Positions 11,301 through 21,934 of a DNA stretch of 64,000 nucleotides are shown here, piece after piece (positions within the stretch are counted from its first letter, which is position 1; every line of letters starts with the position of its first letter). The DNA comes from Marinobacter guineae. GTDB taxonomy: Bacteria; Pseudomonadota; Gammaproteobacteria; Pseudomonadales; Oleiphilaceae. The stretch lies in assembly GCF_002744735.1 (NCBI RefSeq), contig NZ_KZ319343.1, positions 1-64,000 on the forward strand. The letters run 5' to 3'. Both the position numbers and the translations under genes were made by a program. The notes under the pieces are model-generated. The model made no database searches and had not been told where the DNA came from. It worked only from the letters and a program-made list of their open reading frames with translations.

Positions 11301-12525
11301 GGGTCGTGAGCGTGAGTGGTACAAGCTGCCCTACGGTGCCGTACTGTCCGTTAAGCACGGTGATACGGTTGAAGCCGGTGTTGCGGTTGCCAAGTGGGAT
11401 CCACACACTCACCCGATCATCGCCGAAGCGGAAGGTACCGCAAGGTTCGTCAATATGGATCAGGGCATTACCGTCCGGACCCAGACCGATGAGCTGACCG
11501 GCCTGTCCACCATGGAGGTCATCGATCCGAAAGAGCGTCCTGCGGCTGGCAAGGATATCCGTCCTGCAATCCAGTTGATTGATGCGAAAGGCGAAGAAGT
11601 GGAGCTGCCGGGTGGCGGCACCGCAATCTTCTTCCTGCCCGCGAACGCTCTGGTTACCATGGCGAACGGCGCCAAGATCGAACTCGGTGACGTGGTTGCC
11701 CGGATTCCTCAGGAAAGCTCCAAGACGCGGGATATCACCGGTGGTCTGCCGCGGGTTGCCGATTTGTTCGAGGCCCGTCGTCCGAAAGAGTCGTCTATCC
11801 TCGCCGAGATCAGTGGCATGGTGTCCTTCGGCAAGGAGACCAAGGGTAAGAAGCGTCTGGTGATCACGCCGAAAGATGGCGATGTCTACGAAGTACTTAT
11901 TCCGAAGCATCGTCAGATGAACGTGTTCGAAGGCGAAACCGTTGAAAAGGGTGAAGTGATTTCGGATGGCCCGTCCAACCCGCATGACATCCTGCGTCTA
12001 TTGGGTGTTGTCGCGCTGGCGAAATACATCACCAACGAAATCCAGGACGTTTACCGTCTGCAGGGCGTTGTCATCAACGATAAACACATTGAGGTTATCG
12101 TTCGTCAGATGCTGCGCAAGGTCGAAATCACCGATCCGGGTGATACGACTCTGCTGTCCGGTGATCAGGTGGAAATCACCCAGGTACTGGAAGAAAACGA
12201 AAAGGCCGATGTGGCAGACAAGGAGCCGGCACGGTTCGAGCGTCTGCTGCTGGGTATCACCAAGGCTTCCCTGGCCACCGAGTCGTTCATTTCAGCGGCT
12301 TCGTTCCAGGAAACCACCCGGGTACTCACCGAAGGTGCGGTTACCGGTAAGCGGGATTACCTCCGCGGCCTGAAAGAAAACGTTGTGGTTGGTCGATTGA
12401 TTCCGGCAGGTACCGGTCTGGCTTACCACGCCGAGCGTCGTCGCAAACGCGAACTGGAAGAGCAGGGCGTGACTGCGGCAGATGTGGAAGAAGCTCTGAG
12501 CGCCGAGCTCAACCGCGAAAGCTGA
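8311..12525 (+). CDS. rpoC: DNA-directed RNA polymerase subunit beta'
   Basis: The largest core RNA polymerase subunit, carrying the catalytic Mg2+. The 1404 residues match the gammaproteobacterial length. The N-terminal zinc finger has cysteines in CLCGK...CEKC (about 70-88). The catalytic loop [12 protein letters not shown] lies at about 458-469, and the second zinc site [13 protein letters not shown] at about 896-908. The trigger-loop/bridge-helix region is recognisable before it. CGGAG lies 9-10 nt before the ATG. It ends the rplJL-rpoBC transcription unit; no strong intrinsic terminator was seen in the 167-nt gap to rpsL. Confidence 0.98.
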   Translation: MKDLLNLLKSQNQSKEFDAIRIGLASPDMIRSWSFGEVKKPETINYRTFKPERDGLFCAKIFGPIKDYECLCGKYKRLKHRGVICEKCGVEVALASVRRERMGHIELASPVAHIWFLKSLPSRIGLMLDMTLRDIERVLYFESFIVIEPGMTTLEKGQLLNDEQYYEALEEFGDEFDARMGAEAVKELLEGIDLQAEVDGLREEIPQTNSETKIKKFSKRLKILEAFLYSGNKPGDMVMTVLPVLPPDLRPLVPLDGGRFATSDLNDLYRRVINRNNRLKRLLELNAPDIIVRNEKRMLQEAVDALLDNGRRGRAITGTNKRPLKSLADMIKGKQGRFRQNLLGKRVDYSGRSVIVVGPYLRLHQCGLPKKMALELFKPFIFSKLEHRGLATTIKAAKKMVEREEGVVWDILDEVIREHPIMLNRAPTLHRLGIQAFEPVLIEGKAIQLHPLVCAAYNADFDGDQMAVHVPLTLEAQLEARALMMSTNNVLSPANGEPIIVPSQDVVLGLYYMTRERKSAVGEGMVFADVKEAHRAYGAGKVDLQAIVKVRVKEVTIHESGERTEEYKIVDTTVGRALLFDIVPDGLSYDLVNKPMVKKAISNLINTCYRDAGLKDTVIFADQLMYMGYHYATVSGISIGFNDFEIPPEKYELVDAASAEVKDIETQYASGLLTQGEKYNKVIDIWSRANDKVSKAMMERLSKEQVIGPDGQPVKGEDGEYEMQESFNSVYMMADSGARGSAAQIRQLAGMRGLMAKPDGSIIETPITANFREGLNVLQYFISTHGARKGLADTALKTANSGYLTRRLVDVSQDLVVTEEDCGTDEGLLMTPHIEGGDVVVPLGDRVLGRVTARAAFTPTDKDNAVVEAGTLLDEKAVESLEQAGVDEVWVRSAITCETRHGICSKCYGRDLARGHRVNVGEAVGVIAAQSIGEPGTQLTMRTFHIGGAASRASAVDNIQVKHGGKVRLHNLKSIEKSDGSLVVVSRSSALAIADDQGREREWYKLPYGAVLSVKHGDTVEAGVAVAKWDPHTHPIIAEAEGTARFVNMDQGITVRTQTDELTGLSTMEVIDPKERPAAGKDIRPAIQLIDAKGEEVELPGGGTAIFFLPANALVTMANGAKIELGDVVARIPQESSKTRDITGGLPRVADLFEARRPKESSILAEISGMVSFGKETKGKKRLVITPKDGDVYEVLIPKHRQMNVFEGETVEKGEVISDGPSNPHDILRLLGVVALAKYITNEIQDVYRLQGVVINDKHIEVIVRQMLRKVEITDPGDTTLLSGDQVEITQVLEENEKADVADKEPARFERLLLGITKASLATESFISAASFQETTRVLTEGAVTGKRDYLRGLKENVVVGRLIPAGTGLAYHAERRRKRELEEQGVTAADVEEALSAELNRES

Positions 12526-12592
12526 GTTGGGTCGGTGTGGCGCCTCCGGGTAGTTACCTACTCGAGAGGTGGTCAAAAAGAGACCAGTCGTC

Positions 12593-12621
12593 TTGACTGT
12601 CCGGGGGCGCAGGCTTACACT
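12593..12621 (+). promoter_or_regulatory. Sigma70-type promoter of the str operon
   Basis: TTGACT (12593-12598) and TACACT (12616-12621) are separated by exactly 17 nt, a good match to the housekeeping consensus. The predicted start is near 12628, about 65 nt before rpsL. A GC-rich stretch follows the -10 box, as is common for growth-rate-controlled ribosomal promoters. Confidence 0.75.
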
Positions 12622-12636
12622 TGCGTCCCTTAAATT

Positions 12637-12658
12637 TTACCCCCTGCACAGGGGGTAA
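12637..12658 (+). promoter_or_regulatory. Hairpin in the rpsL 5' leader
   Basis: TTACCCCCT (12637-12645) and AGGGGGTAA (12650-12658) form a perfect 9-bp stem with a 4-nt GCAC loop. It lies just after the predicted str transcription start and 34 nt before rpsL. The six T at 12673-12678 are 14 nt away, so it does not look like a standard terminator; an RNA-stabilising or regulatory role is a guess. Confidence 0.6.
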
Positions 12659-12692
12659 GTTTCATTGATATGGTTTTTTGGAGTTTGCTTAC

Positions 12693-13067
12693 ATGGCAAC
12701 GATTAATCAGTTGGTGCGTAAGCCTCGTAAGCGCAAGGTAGCCAAGAGCGATGTTCCTGCTCTCCAGGCCTGCCCTCAGCGCCGTGGTGTTTGCACTCGT
12801 GTGTACACCACAACGCCGAAGAAGCCGAACTCAGCACTGCGTAAAGTGTGCCGTGTTCGTCTGACCAACGGCTTCGAGGTTTCCTCATACATTGGTGGTG
12901 AAGGTCACAACCTTCAGGAGCACAGTGTCGTGCTGATCCGTGGCGGTCGAGTAAAAGACCTTCCGGGTGTGCGCTATCACACTGTTCGCGGAACGCTGGA
13001 CACCCAGGGTGTGCAGAGCCGTAAACAGGGCCGCTCCAAGTACGGTACAAAACGACCCAAGTCCTGA
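12693..13067 (+). CDS. rpsL: 30S ribosomal protein S12
   Basis: S12 monitors codon-anticodon pairing in the decoding centre and is the classical streptomycin target. The 124-residue product has the standard length. [20 protein letters not shown] and [13 protein letters not shown] hold the two lysines usually changed in streptomycin-resistant mutants; both are wild type. The start is the ATG at 12693 ([15 protein letters not shown]); an in-frame TTG five codons upstream overlaps the GGAG at 12679-12682 and is rejected. It is the first gene of the str operon rpsL-rpsG-fusA-tuf. Confidence 0.98.
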   Translation: MATINQLVRKPRKRKVAKSDVPALQACPQRRGVCTRVYTTTPKKPNSALRKVCRVRLTNGFEVSSYIGGEGHNLQEHSVVLIRGGRVKDLPGVRYHTVRGTLDTQGVQSRKQGRSKYGTKRPKS

Positions 13068-13164
13068 TCTCCCGGACGGGTGCCTTTTATCGTTGCTTGT
13101 CAGAACGGTAAGAGTAAGGCTGAGTAGCAGTTTGCTATCTCAGGGGTTCCTGAAGACCTTTTAG

Positions 13165-13653
<489 letters not shown>

Positions 13654-13671
13654 TCAGCCGAGGTTTATACA

Positions 13672-15777
13672 GTGGCACGCAAGACTCCTATCAAGCGTTA
13701 CAGAAACATTGGTATTTGTGCGCACGTTGATGCGGGCAAAACCACAACCACCGAGCGGGTCCTGTTCTACACAGGCATTTCCCATAAAATCGGTGAGGTT
13801 CATGATGGTGCGGCTACCATGGACTGGATGGAGCAGGAGCAGGAGCGTGGTATTACCATTACCTCAGCTGCGACAACCTGTTTCTGGCAAGGCATGGACA
13901 AGCAGTATCCGGAGCATCGGATCAACATCATCGATACCCCGGGGCACGTTGACTTTACCATCGAAGTAGAGCGCTCACTGCGCGTACTCGACGGTGCGGT
14001 TGTTGTGTTCTGCGGCTCCTCTGGTGTTGAGCCCCAGTCCGAGACTGTGTGGCGTCAGGCCAACAAGTACGAAGTGCCGCGCATGGTGTTTGTCAACAAG
14101 ATGGACCGTGCTGGTGCCAACTTCCTGCGCGTTGTTGACCAGATCAAGACCCGTCTGGGTGCAAACGCGGTTCCCATTCAGCTGCCGATCGGTTCCGAAG
14201 ACAACTTCGCGGGCATCGTCGACCTGATCCGTAACAAGGCGATCTACTGGAATGAAGAAGATTCCGGCGCTACTTACGATCAGCGAGACGTTCCCGAGGA
14301 AATGGTCGACGAAGTTGCCATGTATCGTGAGCAGATGATGGAAGCAGCAGCTGAAGCGAACGAAGAGTTGATGGAGCGTTACCTCGACGAGGGCGAGCTC
14401 AACGTCGACGATATCAAGAAAGGGTTGCGCATGCGCACCCTGGCGAACGAAATCGTTGTTGCTACTTGCGGCTCTGCGTTCAAGAACAAGGGCGTTCAGG
14501 CCGTGCTCGACTCCGTTATCGAGTTCCTTCCGGCTCCGGATGAAGTCAAGGCTATCCGAGGTGAGGTGGACGAAGACGGTAACGAAGAAACCCGTCAGGC
14601 GGATGACGATGCGCCTTTTGCCGCGCTTGCCTTCAAGATCGCGACTGACCCGTTCGTTGGCACCCTGACCTTCTTCCGGGTGTATTCGGGCAAGCTGGAA
14701 TCCGGCAATGCGGTTTACAACTCCGTGAAGGGCAAGAAAGAGCGTGTCGGCCGTATGGTTCAGATGCACTCCAAAGATCGCCAGGAGATCAAAGAGGTTC
14801 TGGCGGGTGATATCGCTGCGGCCATCGGCCTCAAGAGTGTGACCACCGGTGACACCTTGTGCGACGAAAACCACAAGATCATCCTTGAGCGTATGGAATT
14901 CCCGGAGCCGGTAATTTCGGTAGCAGTTGAGCCGAAGTCCAAGGCCGACCAGGAGAAGATGGGTGTTGCGCTGGGTAAGCTGGCCCAGGAAGATCCGTCA
15001 TTCCGGGTACGTACCGACGAGGAATCCGGGCAGACCATTATCTCCGGTATGGGTGAGCTTCACCTGGATATCATCGTTGACCGTATGCGTCGCGAGTTCA
15101 AGGTTGAGGCCAACATCGGCAAGCCGCAGGTAGCTTATCGTGAATGTATCCGCAAGCCGGTAGACGTCGAAGGCAAGTTTGTTCGTCAGTCTGGTGGTCG
15201 TGGTCAGTACGGTCACGTCAAGATCAAGCTTGAGCCGCTGCCGCTGGATGATGAAGAAGGCGAAAACTTTATCTTCGTGAACGAGATTGTTGGTGGTGTG
15301 GTTCCCAAGGAATACATCCCAGCAGTTCAGCAGGGTATTTCCGAGCAGATGCAGAACGGCTGTCTGGCCGGCTATCCGCTGCTGCGCATCAAGGCGACCC
15401 TGTATGACGGCTCGTATCACGATGTTGACTCCAACGAGATGGCTTTCAAAGTCGCTGGCTCCATGGCGATGAAGAAAGGTGCTCTGGAAGCCAGTCCAGC
15501 GCTTCTCGAGCCGATCATGAAAGTTGAAGTCGTCAGCCCTGAGGAATACATGGGTGATGTCGTCGGTGATTTGAACCGTCGTCGCGGCCTGATTCAGGGT
15601 ATGGATGAAGGCCCCTCGGGTAAAGTCATCCGTGCAGAAGTTCCGTTGTCGGAGATGTTCGGTTACGCCACTGACCTGCGTTCAGCAACTCAGGGTCGGG
15701 CGTCTTATGCGATGGAGTTCTCTCGCTATATGGAAGCTCCTTCGAACATTGCCGAAGCGATCATTAAAAAGGGTTGA
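13672..15777 (+). CDS. fusA: Elongation factor G
   Basis: EF-G is the GTPase that drives tRNA-mRNA translocation and, with RRF, ribosome recycling. The 701 residues start at a GTG ([24 protein letters not shown]) with CCGAGG upstream. GTPase motifs are visible: AHVDAGKTT at 17-25, DTPGHVDF at about 88-95 and NKMD at 142-145. Domain IV has the [12 protein letters not shown] loop, and domain V ends in EAIIKKG. It is the third gene of the str operon, 35 nt before tuf. The presence of the S7 gene directly upstream supports this as the housekeeping fusA. Confidence 0.98.
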   Translation: MARKTPIKRYRNIGICAHVDAGKTTTTERVLFYTGISHKIGEVHDGAATMDWMEQEQERGITITSAATTCFWQGMDKQYPEHRINIIDTPGHVDFTIEVERSLRVLDGAVVVFCGSSGVEPQSETVWRQANKYEVPRMVFVNKMDRAGANFLRVVDQIKTRLGANAVPIQLPIGSEDNFAGIVDLIRNKAIYWNEEDSGATYDQRDVPEEMVDEVAMYREQMMEAAAEANEELMERYLDEGELNVDDIKKGLRMRTLANEIVVATCGSAFKNKGVQAVLDSVIEFLPAPDEVKAIRGEVDEDGNEETRQADDDAPFAALAFKIATDPFVGTLTFFRVYSGKLESGNAVYNSVKGKKERVGRMVQMHSKDRQEIKEVLAGDIAAAIGLKSVTTGDTLCDENHKIILERMEFPEPVISVAVEPKSKADQEKMGVALGKLAQEDPSFRVRTDEESGQTIISGMGELHLDIIVDRMRREFKVEANIGKPQVAYRECIRKPVDVEGKFVRQSGGRGQYGHVKIKLEPLPLDDEEGENFIFVNEIVGGVVPKEYIPAVQQGISEQMQNGCLAGYPLLRIKATLYDGSYHDVDSNEMAFKVAGSMAMKKGALEASPALLEPIMKVEVVSPEEYMGDVVGDLNRRRGLIQGMDEGPSGKVIRAEVPLSEMFGYATDLRSATQGRASYAMEFSRYMEAPSNIAEAIIKKG

Positions 15778-15812
15778 TCCCCAGGACTTAAGAAACAGGA
15801 AGAGGTGTAACC

Positions 15813-17009
15813 GTGTCTAAATCAAAATTTGAGCGTAATAAGCCGCACTTGAACGTGGGCACCATCGGTCACGTTGACCATGGCAAGACCACTCTGACAG
15901 CAGCCCTGACTCGTGTGTGTCATGAAGTGTGGGGTTCAGGCGAAAGCCGTGCGTTTGACCAGATCGATAACGCACCGGAAGAGCGTGCGCGTGGTATTAC
16001 CATTGCGACCTCTCACGTTGAGTACGATTCTCCGACCCGTCACTACGCTCACGTAGACTGCCCGGGCCACGCTGATTATGTGAAGAACATGATCACCGGT
16101 GCGGCTCAGATGGACGGCGCCATCCTGGTTGTCTCCGCAGCTGACGGTCCCATGCCGCAGACTCGCGAGCACATCCTGCTGTCCCGTCAGGTAGGCGTTC
16201 CTTTCATCGTTGTGTTCCTGAACAAAGCGGACATGGTGGATGATGAAGAGCTGCTTGAGCTGGTAGAGATGGAAGTTCGTGAACTGCTGGAGCAGTATGA
16301 CTTCCCGGGTGACGACACGCCGATCATTACCGGTTCCGCGCTGATGGCGCTGGAAGGTAAGGACGACAATGAGATGGGTACTACCGCGGTCAAGAAGCTG
16401 GTAGAAGCCCTGGACGACTACATTCCTGAGCCTCAGCGTGCGGTTGATCAGCCGTTCCTGATGCCGATTGAGGACGTATTCTCCATCTCCGGTCGTGGTA
16501 CTGTTGTTACCGGCCGTGTTGAGCGTGGCGTAATCAAAGTTGGTGAGGAAATCGAGATTGTCGGTATCAAGGATACCGTCAAGACCACCTGCACCGGCGT
16601 TGAGATGTTCCGCAAGCTGCTGGACGAAGGCCGTGCTGGTGAGAACGTTGGTGTTCTGCTGCGTGGTACCAAGCGGGACGACGTTGAGCGTGGTCAGGTG
16701 TTGTGCAAGCCGGGCACCATCAAGCCGCACACCAAGTTCGAATGCGAAGTGTACGTACTGTCCAAAGAAGAGGGCGGCCGTCATACTCCGTTCTTCAAGG
16801 GCTATCGTCCGCAGTTTTACTTCCGTACGACCGACGTAACTGGTTCCTGTGAACTGCCGGAAGGCGTGGAAATGGTTATGCCGGGTGACAACGTGAAGAT
16901 GAGTGTTACCCTGATCAACCCGATTGCCATGGAAGATGGTCTGCGCTTCGCGATTCGCGAAGGCGGCCGTACCGTTGGTGCCGGCGTGGTCTCCAAGATC
17001 ATCGAGTAA
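15813..17009 (+). CDS. tuf: Elongation factor Tu (complete copy)
   Basis: The complete tuf gene encodes 398 residues from a GTG start ([20 protein letters not shown]) with AGGAAGAGG upstream. GTPase motifs are GHVDHGKTT at 19-27, DCPGHADY at about 81-88 and NKAD at about 136-139, where many bacteria have NKCD. Domains 2 and 3 follow. It closes the str operon and is followed by an intrinsic terminator. Its last 267 nt are identical to those of the partial copy at 1-429, while ten differences cluster just before; this suggests gene conversion between the two copies. Confidence 0.98.
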   Translation: MSKSKFERNKPHLNVGTIGHVDHGKTTLTAALTRVCHEVWGSGESRAFDQIDNAPEERARGITIATSHVEYDSPTRHYAHVDCPGHADYVKNMITGAAQMDGAILVVSAADGPMPQTREHILLSRQVGVPFIVVFLNKADMVDDEELLELVEMEVRELLEQYDFPGDDTPIITGSALMALEGKDDNEMGTTAVKKLVEALDDYIPEPQRAVDQPFLMPIEDVFSISGRGTVVTGRVERGVIKVGEEIEIVGIKDTVKTTCTGVEMFRKLLDEGRAGENVGVLLRGTKRDDVERGQVLCKPGTIKPHTKFECEVYVLSKEEGGRHTPFFKGYRPQFYFRTTDVTGSCELPEGVEMVMPGDNVKMSVTLINPIAMEDGLRFAIREGGRTVGAGVVSKIIE

Positions 17010-17028
17010 TTCGCTCGTTTGGTCCAGG

Positions 17029-17058
17029 AAAAAGGGGCTGATACTTCAGCCCCTTTTT
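17029..17058 (+). terminator. Intrinsic terminator of the str operon
   Basis: AAAAAGGGGCTGA (17029-17041), a TACT loop, then TCAGCCCC (17046-17053) and five T. The 8-bp GC-rich stem, flanked by A and T runs, is a textbook Rho-independent terminator, which may also work on the other strand. It ends tuf transcription just before the S10 promoter region. Confidence 0.92.
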
Positions 17059-17078
17059 CTGTTAAAGCCGCACATGTT

Positions 17079-17120
17079 ACCCAACCGTGTCAATCTGCAT
17101 GGCAGTTGACACGGTTGGGT
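17079..17120. repeat. Perfect 15-bp inverted repeat overlapping the S10 promoter -35 box
   Basis: ACCCAACCGTGTCAA (17079-17093) is the exact reverse complement of TTGACACGGTTGGGT (17106-17120), with 12 nt between. The right arm starts with the TTGACA -35 box of the promoter before rpsJ, so the mirror arm presents TGTCAA on the other strand. No T-run follows. This looks more like a DNA operator or cruciform than a terminator. Confidence 0.85.
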
Positions 17121-17134
17121 ATTATGCATACAAT
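17106..17134 (+). promoter_or_regulatory. Sigma70-type promoter of the S10 operon
   Basis: TTGACA (17106-17111), a perfect -35 box, is followed after 17 nt by TACAAT (17129-17134), one mismatch from the -10 consensus. The predicted start is near 17141, about 54 nt before rpsJ. That leaves no room for the long L4-binding leader known from the E. coli S10 operon. Confidence 0.85.
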
Positions 17135-17194
17135 GCGGCTCCTTTTTTGAAGGTCGGCTAACTAGTAGCTGCTACGAGTGGAGTTTGGTGCAAC

Positions 17195-17506
17195 ATGCAA
17201 AGCCAAAAAATTCGAATCCGGTTGAAGGCGTTTGATTATCGCCTTATCGACCAGTCCACGCAGGAGATCGTCGATACCGCCAAGCGGACCGGCGCTCAGG
17301 TGCGTGGGCCTATTCCTCTGCCGACGCGGAAGGAAAAGTACACAATATTGGTTTCTCCGCACGTCAATAAAGACGCGCGCGATCAATATGAAATTCGTAC
17401 TCATAAGCGTCTGCTCGACATTGTTGAGCCGACGGAGAAGACAGTAGATGCTTTGATGAAGCTGGACCTGGCAGCAGGTGTAGACGTTCAGATCAGCCTC
17501 GGCTAA
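17195..17506 (+). CDS. rpsJ: 30S ribosomal protein S10
   Basis: S10 is a 30S head protein and also, as NusE, a partner of NusB and NusG in transcription antitermination. The 103 residues carry the family pattern [20 protein letters not shown] near the start and [20 protein letters not shown] in the middle. It is the first gene of an unbroken S10-spc series and lies directly behind a strong promoter. Its stop codon is inside a small hairpin, and rplC follows after 76 nt. Confidence 0.98.
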   Translation: MQSQKIRIRLKAFDYRLIDQSTQEIVDTAKRTGAQVRGPIPLPTRKEKYTILVSPHVNKDARDQYEIRTHKRLLDIVEPTEKTVDALMKLDLAAGVDVQISLG

Positions 17507-17522
17507 TACCGCCCGGTATTAG
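17503..17522 (+). promoter_or_regulatory. Hairpin spanning the rpsJ stop codon
   Basis: CTAATACCG (17503-17511) and CGGTATTAG (17514-17522) form a perfect 9-bp palindrome with a 2-nt CC centre. The rpsJ TAA is in the left arm. No T-run follows. It could influence mRNA processing or coupling between rpsJ and rplC; the function is unknown. Confidence 0.6.
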
Positions 17523-17582
17523 TCTGTGTAACTGTCATAAGGCCATAGAGGGTGAGAGCCCCGTACACTTAAGAGGTGAAAC

Positions 17583-18221
17583 ATGGCAATTGGTGTTGTC
17601 GGTCGTAAGGCCGGTATGACCCGTATTTTTACGGAAGACGGGCAGGCGCTGCCCGTAACGGTAATCGAGGTTGAGCCCAACCGGATTACCCAACTGAAAA
17701 CTCTTGAAAGCGATGGCTACCGCGCCGTACAGGTGACTGTCGGTACTCGTCGTTCCTCTCGTGTTACCAAGAGCGAAGCGGGCCACTTTGCCAAGGCGGG
17801 CGTTGAAGCCGGCCGTGGTATGTGGGAATTCCGTCTTGCTGATGGCGAAGGTGAAGACCTTGCTGCCGGTGGCGAAATCACTGCAACTGTCTTTGAAGAT
17901 GGCCAGATGGTAGATGCCATCGGTCAGTCCAAAGGTAAGGGCTTCCAGGGCGGTGTCAAGCGCTGGAACTTCTCGATGCAGGATGCCACTCACGGTAACT
18001 CTCTGTCTCACCGTGCTCCGGGTTCCATTGGTCAGAACCAGACTCCGGGCAAGGTATTCAAGGGCAAAAAGATGGCGGGCCAGATGGGTAATGCTCAGGT
18101 GACTGTGCAGAACCTGAAAATTGTCCGTGTCGACGCCGAGCGCAACCTGCTGCTGGTAAGTGGTGCCGTCCCCGGCGCAACTGGCGGCGATGTTGTCATC
18201 AAGCCTGCAGTTAAAGCCTGA
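17583..18221 (+). CDS. rplC: 50S ribosomal protein L3
   Basis: L3 is one of the first proteins to bind 23S rRNA and reaches the peptidyl transferase centre through a long loop. The 212-residue length is normal. The loop reads [19 protein letters not shown] followed by [19 protein letters not shown], which includes the glutamine that PrmB methylates in E. coli. AGAGGTG lies about 5 nt before the ATG. It is the second gene of the S10 operon, 11 nt before rplD. Confidence 0.98.
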   Translation: MAIGVVGRKAGMTRIFTEDGQALPVTVIEVEPNRITQLKTLESDGYRAVQVTVGTRRSSRVTKSEAGHFAKAGVEAGRGMWEFRLADGEGEDLAAGGEITATVFEDGQMVDAIGQSKGKGFQGGVKRWNFSMQDATHGNSLSHRAPGSIGQNQTPGKVFKGKKMAGQMGNAQVTVQNLKIVRVDAERNLLLVSGAVPGATGGDVVIKPAVKA

Positions 18222-18232
18222 GGAGCGGTGCG

Positions 18233-18838
18233 ATGGAATTGACTATTACAGGTAGCGGCAAGGGAATCTCTGTTTCCGACGCCGCATTCGCCAAAGATTT
18301 TAACGAGTCGCTGGTTCACCAGGTTGTAACTGCCTACATGGCAGGCGCACGCCAGGGTACCAAGGCTCAAAAGACACGTTCTGAAGTTAGCGGTGGCGGT
18401 AAAAAGCCATGGCGTCAGAAGGGCACCGGTCGTGCCCGTGCCGGTACTATCCGTAGCCCGATCTGGCGCTCCGGTGGTGTTACCTTTGCAGCAAAGCCAC
18501 GCGGTTTTGAGCAGAAGGTTAACCGCAAGATGTACCGCGCAGCGATGCGCTCCATTTTTTCCGAGCTGGTTCGCCAGGATCGTCTGGTTGTTGTTGACGA
18601 CATGAACGTTGACAGCCCCAAGACCAAGGCATTCAACGCCAAGCTGAAGGATATCGGTGTGACCAACGCACTGATTCTGTCCGACAACGTCGAGCAGAAT
18701 CTGCACCTGGCATCACGCAACATCCCGCACGTTGACGTGCGTGACATTGCTGGTCTGGATCCGGTTAGCCTGGTTGCCTTCGAGAAAGTCGTTGTGACTG
18801 TTCCCGCTCTGAAGAAGATCGAGGAGATGCTGGGATGA
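18233..18838 (+). CDS. rplD: 50S ribosomal protein L4
   Basis: L4 lines the peptide exit tunnel and in E. coli also represses the S10 operon. The 201 residues include the tunnel loop region [20 protein letters not shown], conserved in the family. The start [14 protein letters not shown] is close to the usual length; GAGGAGCGG precedes it. Its last four bases overlap the start of rplW (ATGA), indicating coupled translation. The short rpsJ leader argues against the enterobacterial type of L4 autocontrol. Confidence 0.98.
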   Translation: MELTITGSGKGISVSDAAFAKDFNESLVHQVVTAYMAGARQGTKAQKTRSEVSGGGKKPWRQKGTGRARAGTIRSPIWRSGGVTFAAKPRGFEQKVNRKMYRAAMRSIFSELVRQDRLVVVDDMNVDSPKTKAFNAKLKDIGVTNALILSDNVEQNLHLASRNIPHVDVRDIAGLDPVSLVAFEKVVVTVPALKKIEEMLG

Positions 18839-19128
18839 ACCAGGAACGCATTTATAAGGTCCTGCTTGGGCCGCACGTATCGGAAAAAGCTTCTCTGGTG
18901 GCCGAGCACGGCCAGGTTGTTTTCCGGGTTGCCCCGGATGCCACCAAGCCTGAGATCAAGAAAGCCGTTGAGCAGCTGTTCAACGTCACAGTCGAAGGTG
19001 TTCAGGTTCTGAACCGTAAGGGTAAGCTCAAGCGTACCGTTCGCGGCTTCGGCAAGCGTACTGACATTCGTAAGGCTTATGTAAAGCTTGCGGACGGTCA
19101 GGACATTGATTTTCTGGATGTGGAATAA
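18835..19128 (+). CDS. rplW: 50S ribosomal protein L23
   Basis: L23 sits at the tunnel exit and is the docking site for trigger factor and SRP. The 97 residues start [20 protein letters not shown], with the typical GPHVSEK motif, and include RRKGKLKR-like basic residues ([20 protein letters not shown]) in the extended loop. The start codon overlaps the rplD stop by 4 nt. rplB follows after 17 nt with a GG-rich ribosome binding site. Confidence 0.97.
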   Translation: MNQERIYKVLLGPHVSEKASLVAEHGQVVFRVAPDATKPEIKKAVEQLFNVTVEGVQVLNRKGKLKRTVRGFGKRTDIRKAYVKLADGQDIDFLDVE

Positions 19129-19145
19129 GGTAAAGGGGTCGTAAA

Positions 19146-19973
19146 ATGCCGATCGTCAAAACCAAGCCAACATCTGCCGGCCGCCGTCACGTTGTTAAGC
19201 TCTTTAACCCTGATCTTCACAAGGGGAGCCCTTACGCGCCGTTGGTAGAAACATTGAGCAAATCGGGTGGTCGCAACCATTTTGGTCGCATCACTACCCG
19301 TCATATTGGTGGTGGCCACAAGAAGCACTACCGTGTAATCGACTTTAAGCGGACCAAAGACGGTATTCCGGCAGTCATTGAACGCCTGGAATATGATCCC
19401 AACCGCTCTGCGCACATTGCGCTGGTCAAGTACGCCGATGGAGAGCGCCGTTACATTATCGCTCCCAAAGGCATGCAGATCGGTGATCCTGTGCGCTCCG
19501 GCATCGACGCGCCGATTAAAGTAGGAAGCACGCTTCCGCTCCGGAATATTCCGGTCGGTTCCGTGATTCACTGCGTCGAACTCAAACCTGGCAAAGGTGC
19601 CCAGCTGGCTCGCTCCGCGGGCGCATCCGTACAGCTGGTTGCTCGGGAAGGGGCTTATGCCACCATCCGCCTGCGTTCAGGTGAAATGCGTAAGGTGCTT
19701 GTTGACTGTCGTGCAACGTTGGGTGAAGTGTCCAACAGCGAACACAGCCTCAAGCAGCTTGGTAAAGCGGGTGCATCACGTTGGCGCGGTAAACGTCCAA
19801 CAGTACGTGGTGTTGCTATGAACCCAGTTGACCACCCACATGGTGGTGGTGAAGGGCGTACCTCTGGCGGGCGTCACCCGGTTACTCCGTGGGGTGTTCC
19901 GACCAAAGGGCATAAGACTCGTAAGAACAAGCGTACTGACAAGATGATAGTACGTCGTCGTTCGGCCAAGTAA
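19146..19973 (+). CDS. rplB: 50S ribosomal protein L2
   Basis: L2 is the most conserved large-subunit protein and supports the peptidyl transferase centre and the subunit bridge. The 275 residues begin [19 protein letters not shown]. The C-terminal signature [20 protein letters not shown] is intact, including the histidine equivalent to E. coli His229 (around 231 here). It lies in canonical order between rplW and rpsS, with gaps of 17 and 23 nt. Confidence 0.98.
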   Translation: MPIVKTKPTSAGRRHVVKLFNPDLHKGSPYAPLVETLSKSGGRNHFGRITTRHIGGGHKKHYRVIDFKRTKDGIPAVIERLEYDPNRSAHIALVKYADGERRYIIAPKGMQIGDPVRSGIDAPIKVGSTLPLRNIPVGSVIHCVELKPGKGAQLARSAGASVQLVAREGAYATIRLRSGEMRKVLVDCRATLGEVSNSEHSLKQLGKAGASRWRGKRPTVRGVAMNPVDHPHGGGEGRTSGGRHPVTPWGVPTKGHKTRKNKRTDKMIVRRRSAK

Positions 19974-19996
19974 ACGACTACATAGAGGTAATTGCT

Positions 19997-20272
19997 GTGC
20001 CACGTTCTTTGAAGAAAGGTCCTTTTATAGACCTGCATCTGTTGAAGAAGGTCGAGGCAGCTCTGGAAGCTAATGACAAGCGGCCGATCAAAACCTGGTC
20101 GCGTCGGTCAACAGTTTTTCCAGAGATGGTAGGCCTGACCATTGCAGTCCACAACGGCAAGCAGCACGTGCCGGTTTATGTCACCGAAGATATGGTTGGA
20201 CATAAACTGGGTGAGTTCGCGGCAACGCGTACTTATCGTGGTCATGCGGCCGACAAGAAAGCTAAACGCTGA
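19997..20272 (+). CDS. rpsS: 30S ribosomal protein S19
   Basis: S19 binds the 30S head with S13 near the A-site tRNA. The 91 residues start at a GTG ([20 protein letters not shown]), the conserved N-terminus, and contain [20 protein letters not shown] followed by the [20 protein letters not shown] signature. The initiation codon is preceded by AGAGGTAA. It is followed 16 nt later by rplV. Confidence 0.98.
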   Translation: MPRSLKKGPFIDLHLLKKVEAALEANDKRPIKTWSRRSTVFPEMVGLTIAVHNGKQHVPVYVTEDMVGHKLGEFAATRTYRGHAADKKAKR

Positions 20273-20288
20273 TTGTGAGGTAATAGAA

Positions 20289-20621
20289 ATGGAAGTAGCA
20301 GCCAAGTACAAGGGCGCTCGCCTCTCAGCTCAGAAAGCGCGTCTTGTCGCTGACCAAGTACGCGGCAAGGCTGTTGAGGACGCCCTGAACATTCTGACTT
20401 TCAGCCCGAAGAAGGCGGCAACAGTCATCAAGAAAGCTCTTGAGTCTGCAATCGCCAACGCTGAGCACAACGAAGGTCTGGACGTTGACGAACTGCGGGT
20501 TTCCACCGTGATGGTGGATGAGGGTCCGACGCTCAAGCGAATCAAAGCTCGAGCCAAGGGGCGCGCTGACCGGATTTTCAAGCGCACCTGCCATATCACC
20601 GTCAAGGTCGCCGACAAGTAG
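20289..20621 (+). CDS. rplV: 50S ribosomal protein L22
   Basis: L22 lines the exit tunnel opposite L4 and affects macrolide sensitivity. The 110-residue form starts at the ATG at 20289 ([20 protein letters not shown]) with TGAGGTAA upstream; in-frame starts further upstream would overlap rpsS by a long stretch and are rejected. The hairpin loop region [20 protein letters not shown] is intact with no insertion, so no macrolide-resistance change is suggested. It sits 11 nt before rpsC. Confidence 0.97.
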   Translation: MEVAAKYKGARLSAQKARLVADQVRGKAVEDALNILTFSPKKAATVIKKALESAIANAEHNEGLDVDELRVSTVMVDEGPTLKRIKARAKGRADRIFKRTCHITVKVADK

Positions 20622-20632
20622 GAGATGCTCAG

Positions 20633-21316
20633 ATGGGTCATAAAGTAAATCCAACCGGCATGCGCCTGGGTGTGATAAAAGAGCACAACTCAGTCTGGTA
20701 TGCCGACAAAAAGGAATACGCGAAAAACCTGTTGAACGATATTCAGGTTCGTGAATTCCTCGACAAGCGTCTGGTTAAGGCGTCTGTCAGCAAGATTGTG
20801 ATCGAGCGCCCTGCTCAGAACGCCCGTATCACGATCCATACTGCCCGTCCCGGTATTGTTATCGGTAAGAAGGGTGAAGATGTTGATCGTCTGCGTCGTG
20901 AAGTCAGCGACATGATGGGTGTGCCTGTGCACATCAACATCGAAGAAGTCCGCAAGCCGGATCTGGATGCCCGCCTGGTAGCGCAAAACGTTGCCGGCCA
21001 GCTGGAGCGTCGTGTGATGTTCCGTCGCGCTATGAAGCGTGCGGTTCAGAATGCCATGCGCCAGGGCGCCAAGGGTATCAAGATCCAGGTAGGTGGGCGT
21101 CTCGGGGGTGCTGAAATCGCGCGTTCCGAGTGGTATCGCGAAGGTCGTGTACCTCTGCACACTCTGCGTGCAGATATTGATTACGCGACCTACGAAGCGC
21201 ATACCACTTACGGCGTAATCGGCGTCAAGGTATGGATCTTCAAAGGTGAGATTCTTGGTGGTATGGAGCAGGTCCGTGCTGACAAGAAAGCCTCTGGGAA
21301 GAAAGGTTCTAAGTAA
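20633..21316 (+). CDS. rpsC: 30S ribosomal protein S3
   Basis: S3 helps form the mRNA entry channel and has helicase-related function with S4 and S5. The 227 residues begin [20 protein letters not shown]. The KH domain has [16 protein letters not shown] (about 76-91), and the C-terminal domain has RTEGR-like positions within [24 protein letters not shown] precedes the ATG by 7-8 nt. The length is slightly shorter than E. coli (233), within family range. Confidence 0.98.
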   Translation: MGHKVNPTGMRLGVIKEHNSVWYADKKEYAKNLLNDIQVREFLDKRLVKASVSKIVIERPAQNARITIHTARPGIVIGKKGEDVDRLRREVSDMMGVPVHINIEEVRKPDLDARLVAQNVAGQLERRVMFRRAMKRAVQNAMRQGAKGIKIQVGGRLGGAEIARSEWYREGRVPLHTLRADIDYATYEAHTTYGVIGVKVWIFKGEILGGMEQVRADKKASGKKGSK

Positions 21317-21328
21317 AGGGGCACTCTT

Positions 21329-21742
21329 ATGCTGCAACCAAAACGCACCAAATTTCGCAAGGTAATGAAAGGCCGTAACACCGGTCTTGCTCACCGCGCC
21401 AACAAGGTGAGCTTCGGTGAATACGGATTGAAGGCGACTAGCCGTGGGCGTATAACTGCGCGCCAGATTGAGGCGGCGCGTCGTACCATGACTCGTCGGA
21501 TCAAGCGGGGCGGTAAAATCTGGATCCGGGTTTTTCCGGACAAACCGATTACCGGAAAGCCGCTTGAAGTTCGAATGGGTAAAGGTAAGGGTTCTGTCGA
21601 GTATTGGGTGGCTGAAATCCAGCCAGGCCGCATGCTTTACGAGATGGAAGGTGTCGCTGAAGACGTAGCACGCGAAGCCTTCACTCTCGCTGCGGCCAAA
21701 CTGCCCGTACAGACCACCTTTGTAACGAGGACGGTGATGTGA
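21329..21742 (+). CDS. rplP: 50S ribosomal protein L16
   Basis: L16 organises the A-site side of the 50S subunit and is a late assembly protein. The 137 residues carry [20 protein letters not shown] at the start and [20 protein letters not shown], the family signature. The C-terminus is a typical [17 protein letters not shown]-type helix. It ends in TGATG, so its stop codon shares one base with the ATG of rpmC. Confidence 0.98.
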   Translation: MLQPKRTKFRKVMKGRNTGLAHRANKVSFGEYGLKATSRGRITARQIEAARRTMTRRIKRGGKIWIRVFPDKPITGKPLEVRMGKGKGSVEYWVAEIQPGRMLYEMEGVAEDVAREAFTLAAAKLPVQTTFVTRTVM

Positions 21743-21933
21743 TGAAAGCAACAGAGCTGCGTGAAAAATCCGTCGAGGAGCTGAACAAAGAGTTGATCGA
21801 CCTCCTGAAGGAGCAGTTCAACCTGCGCATGCGTAAGGCGACAGGTCAGCTGAATCAGTCTCATCTTCTCGCCAAGGTGAAGCGCGACATCGCTCGCGTG
21901 AAAACAGTATTGAATGACAAGGCAGGACAGTGA
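21742..21933 (+). CDS. rpmC: 50S ribosomal protein L29
   Basis: L29 is a small two-helix protein near the tunnel exit, next to L23. The 63 residues start [20 protein letters not shown], and the second helix contains [16 protein letters not shown]. The ATG at 21742 is part of the TGATG junction with rplP; a GTG one codon upstream is less likely. rpsQ starts one base after the stop. Confidence 0.96.
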   Translation: MKATELREKSVEELNKELIDLLKEQFNLRMRKATGQLNQSHLLAKVKRDIARVKTVLNDKAGQ

Positions 21934-21934
21934 C

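Noticed and set aside
17135-17194. An L4-binding S10 leader as in E. coli
   Set aside because: Only about 54 nt separate the predicted start and rpsJ, too short for the known leader, and no matching hairpins were seen.
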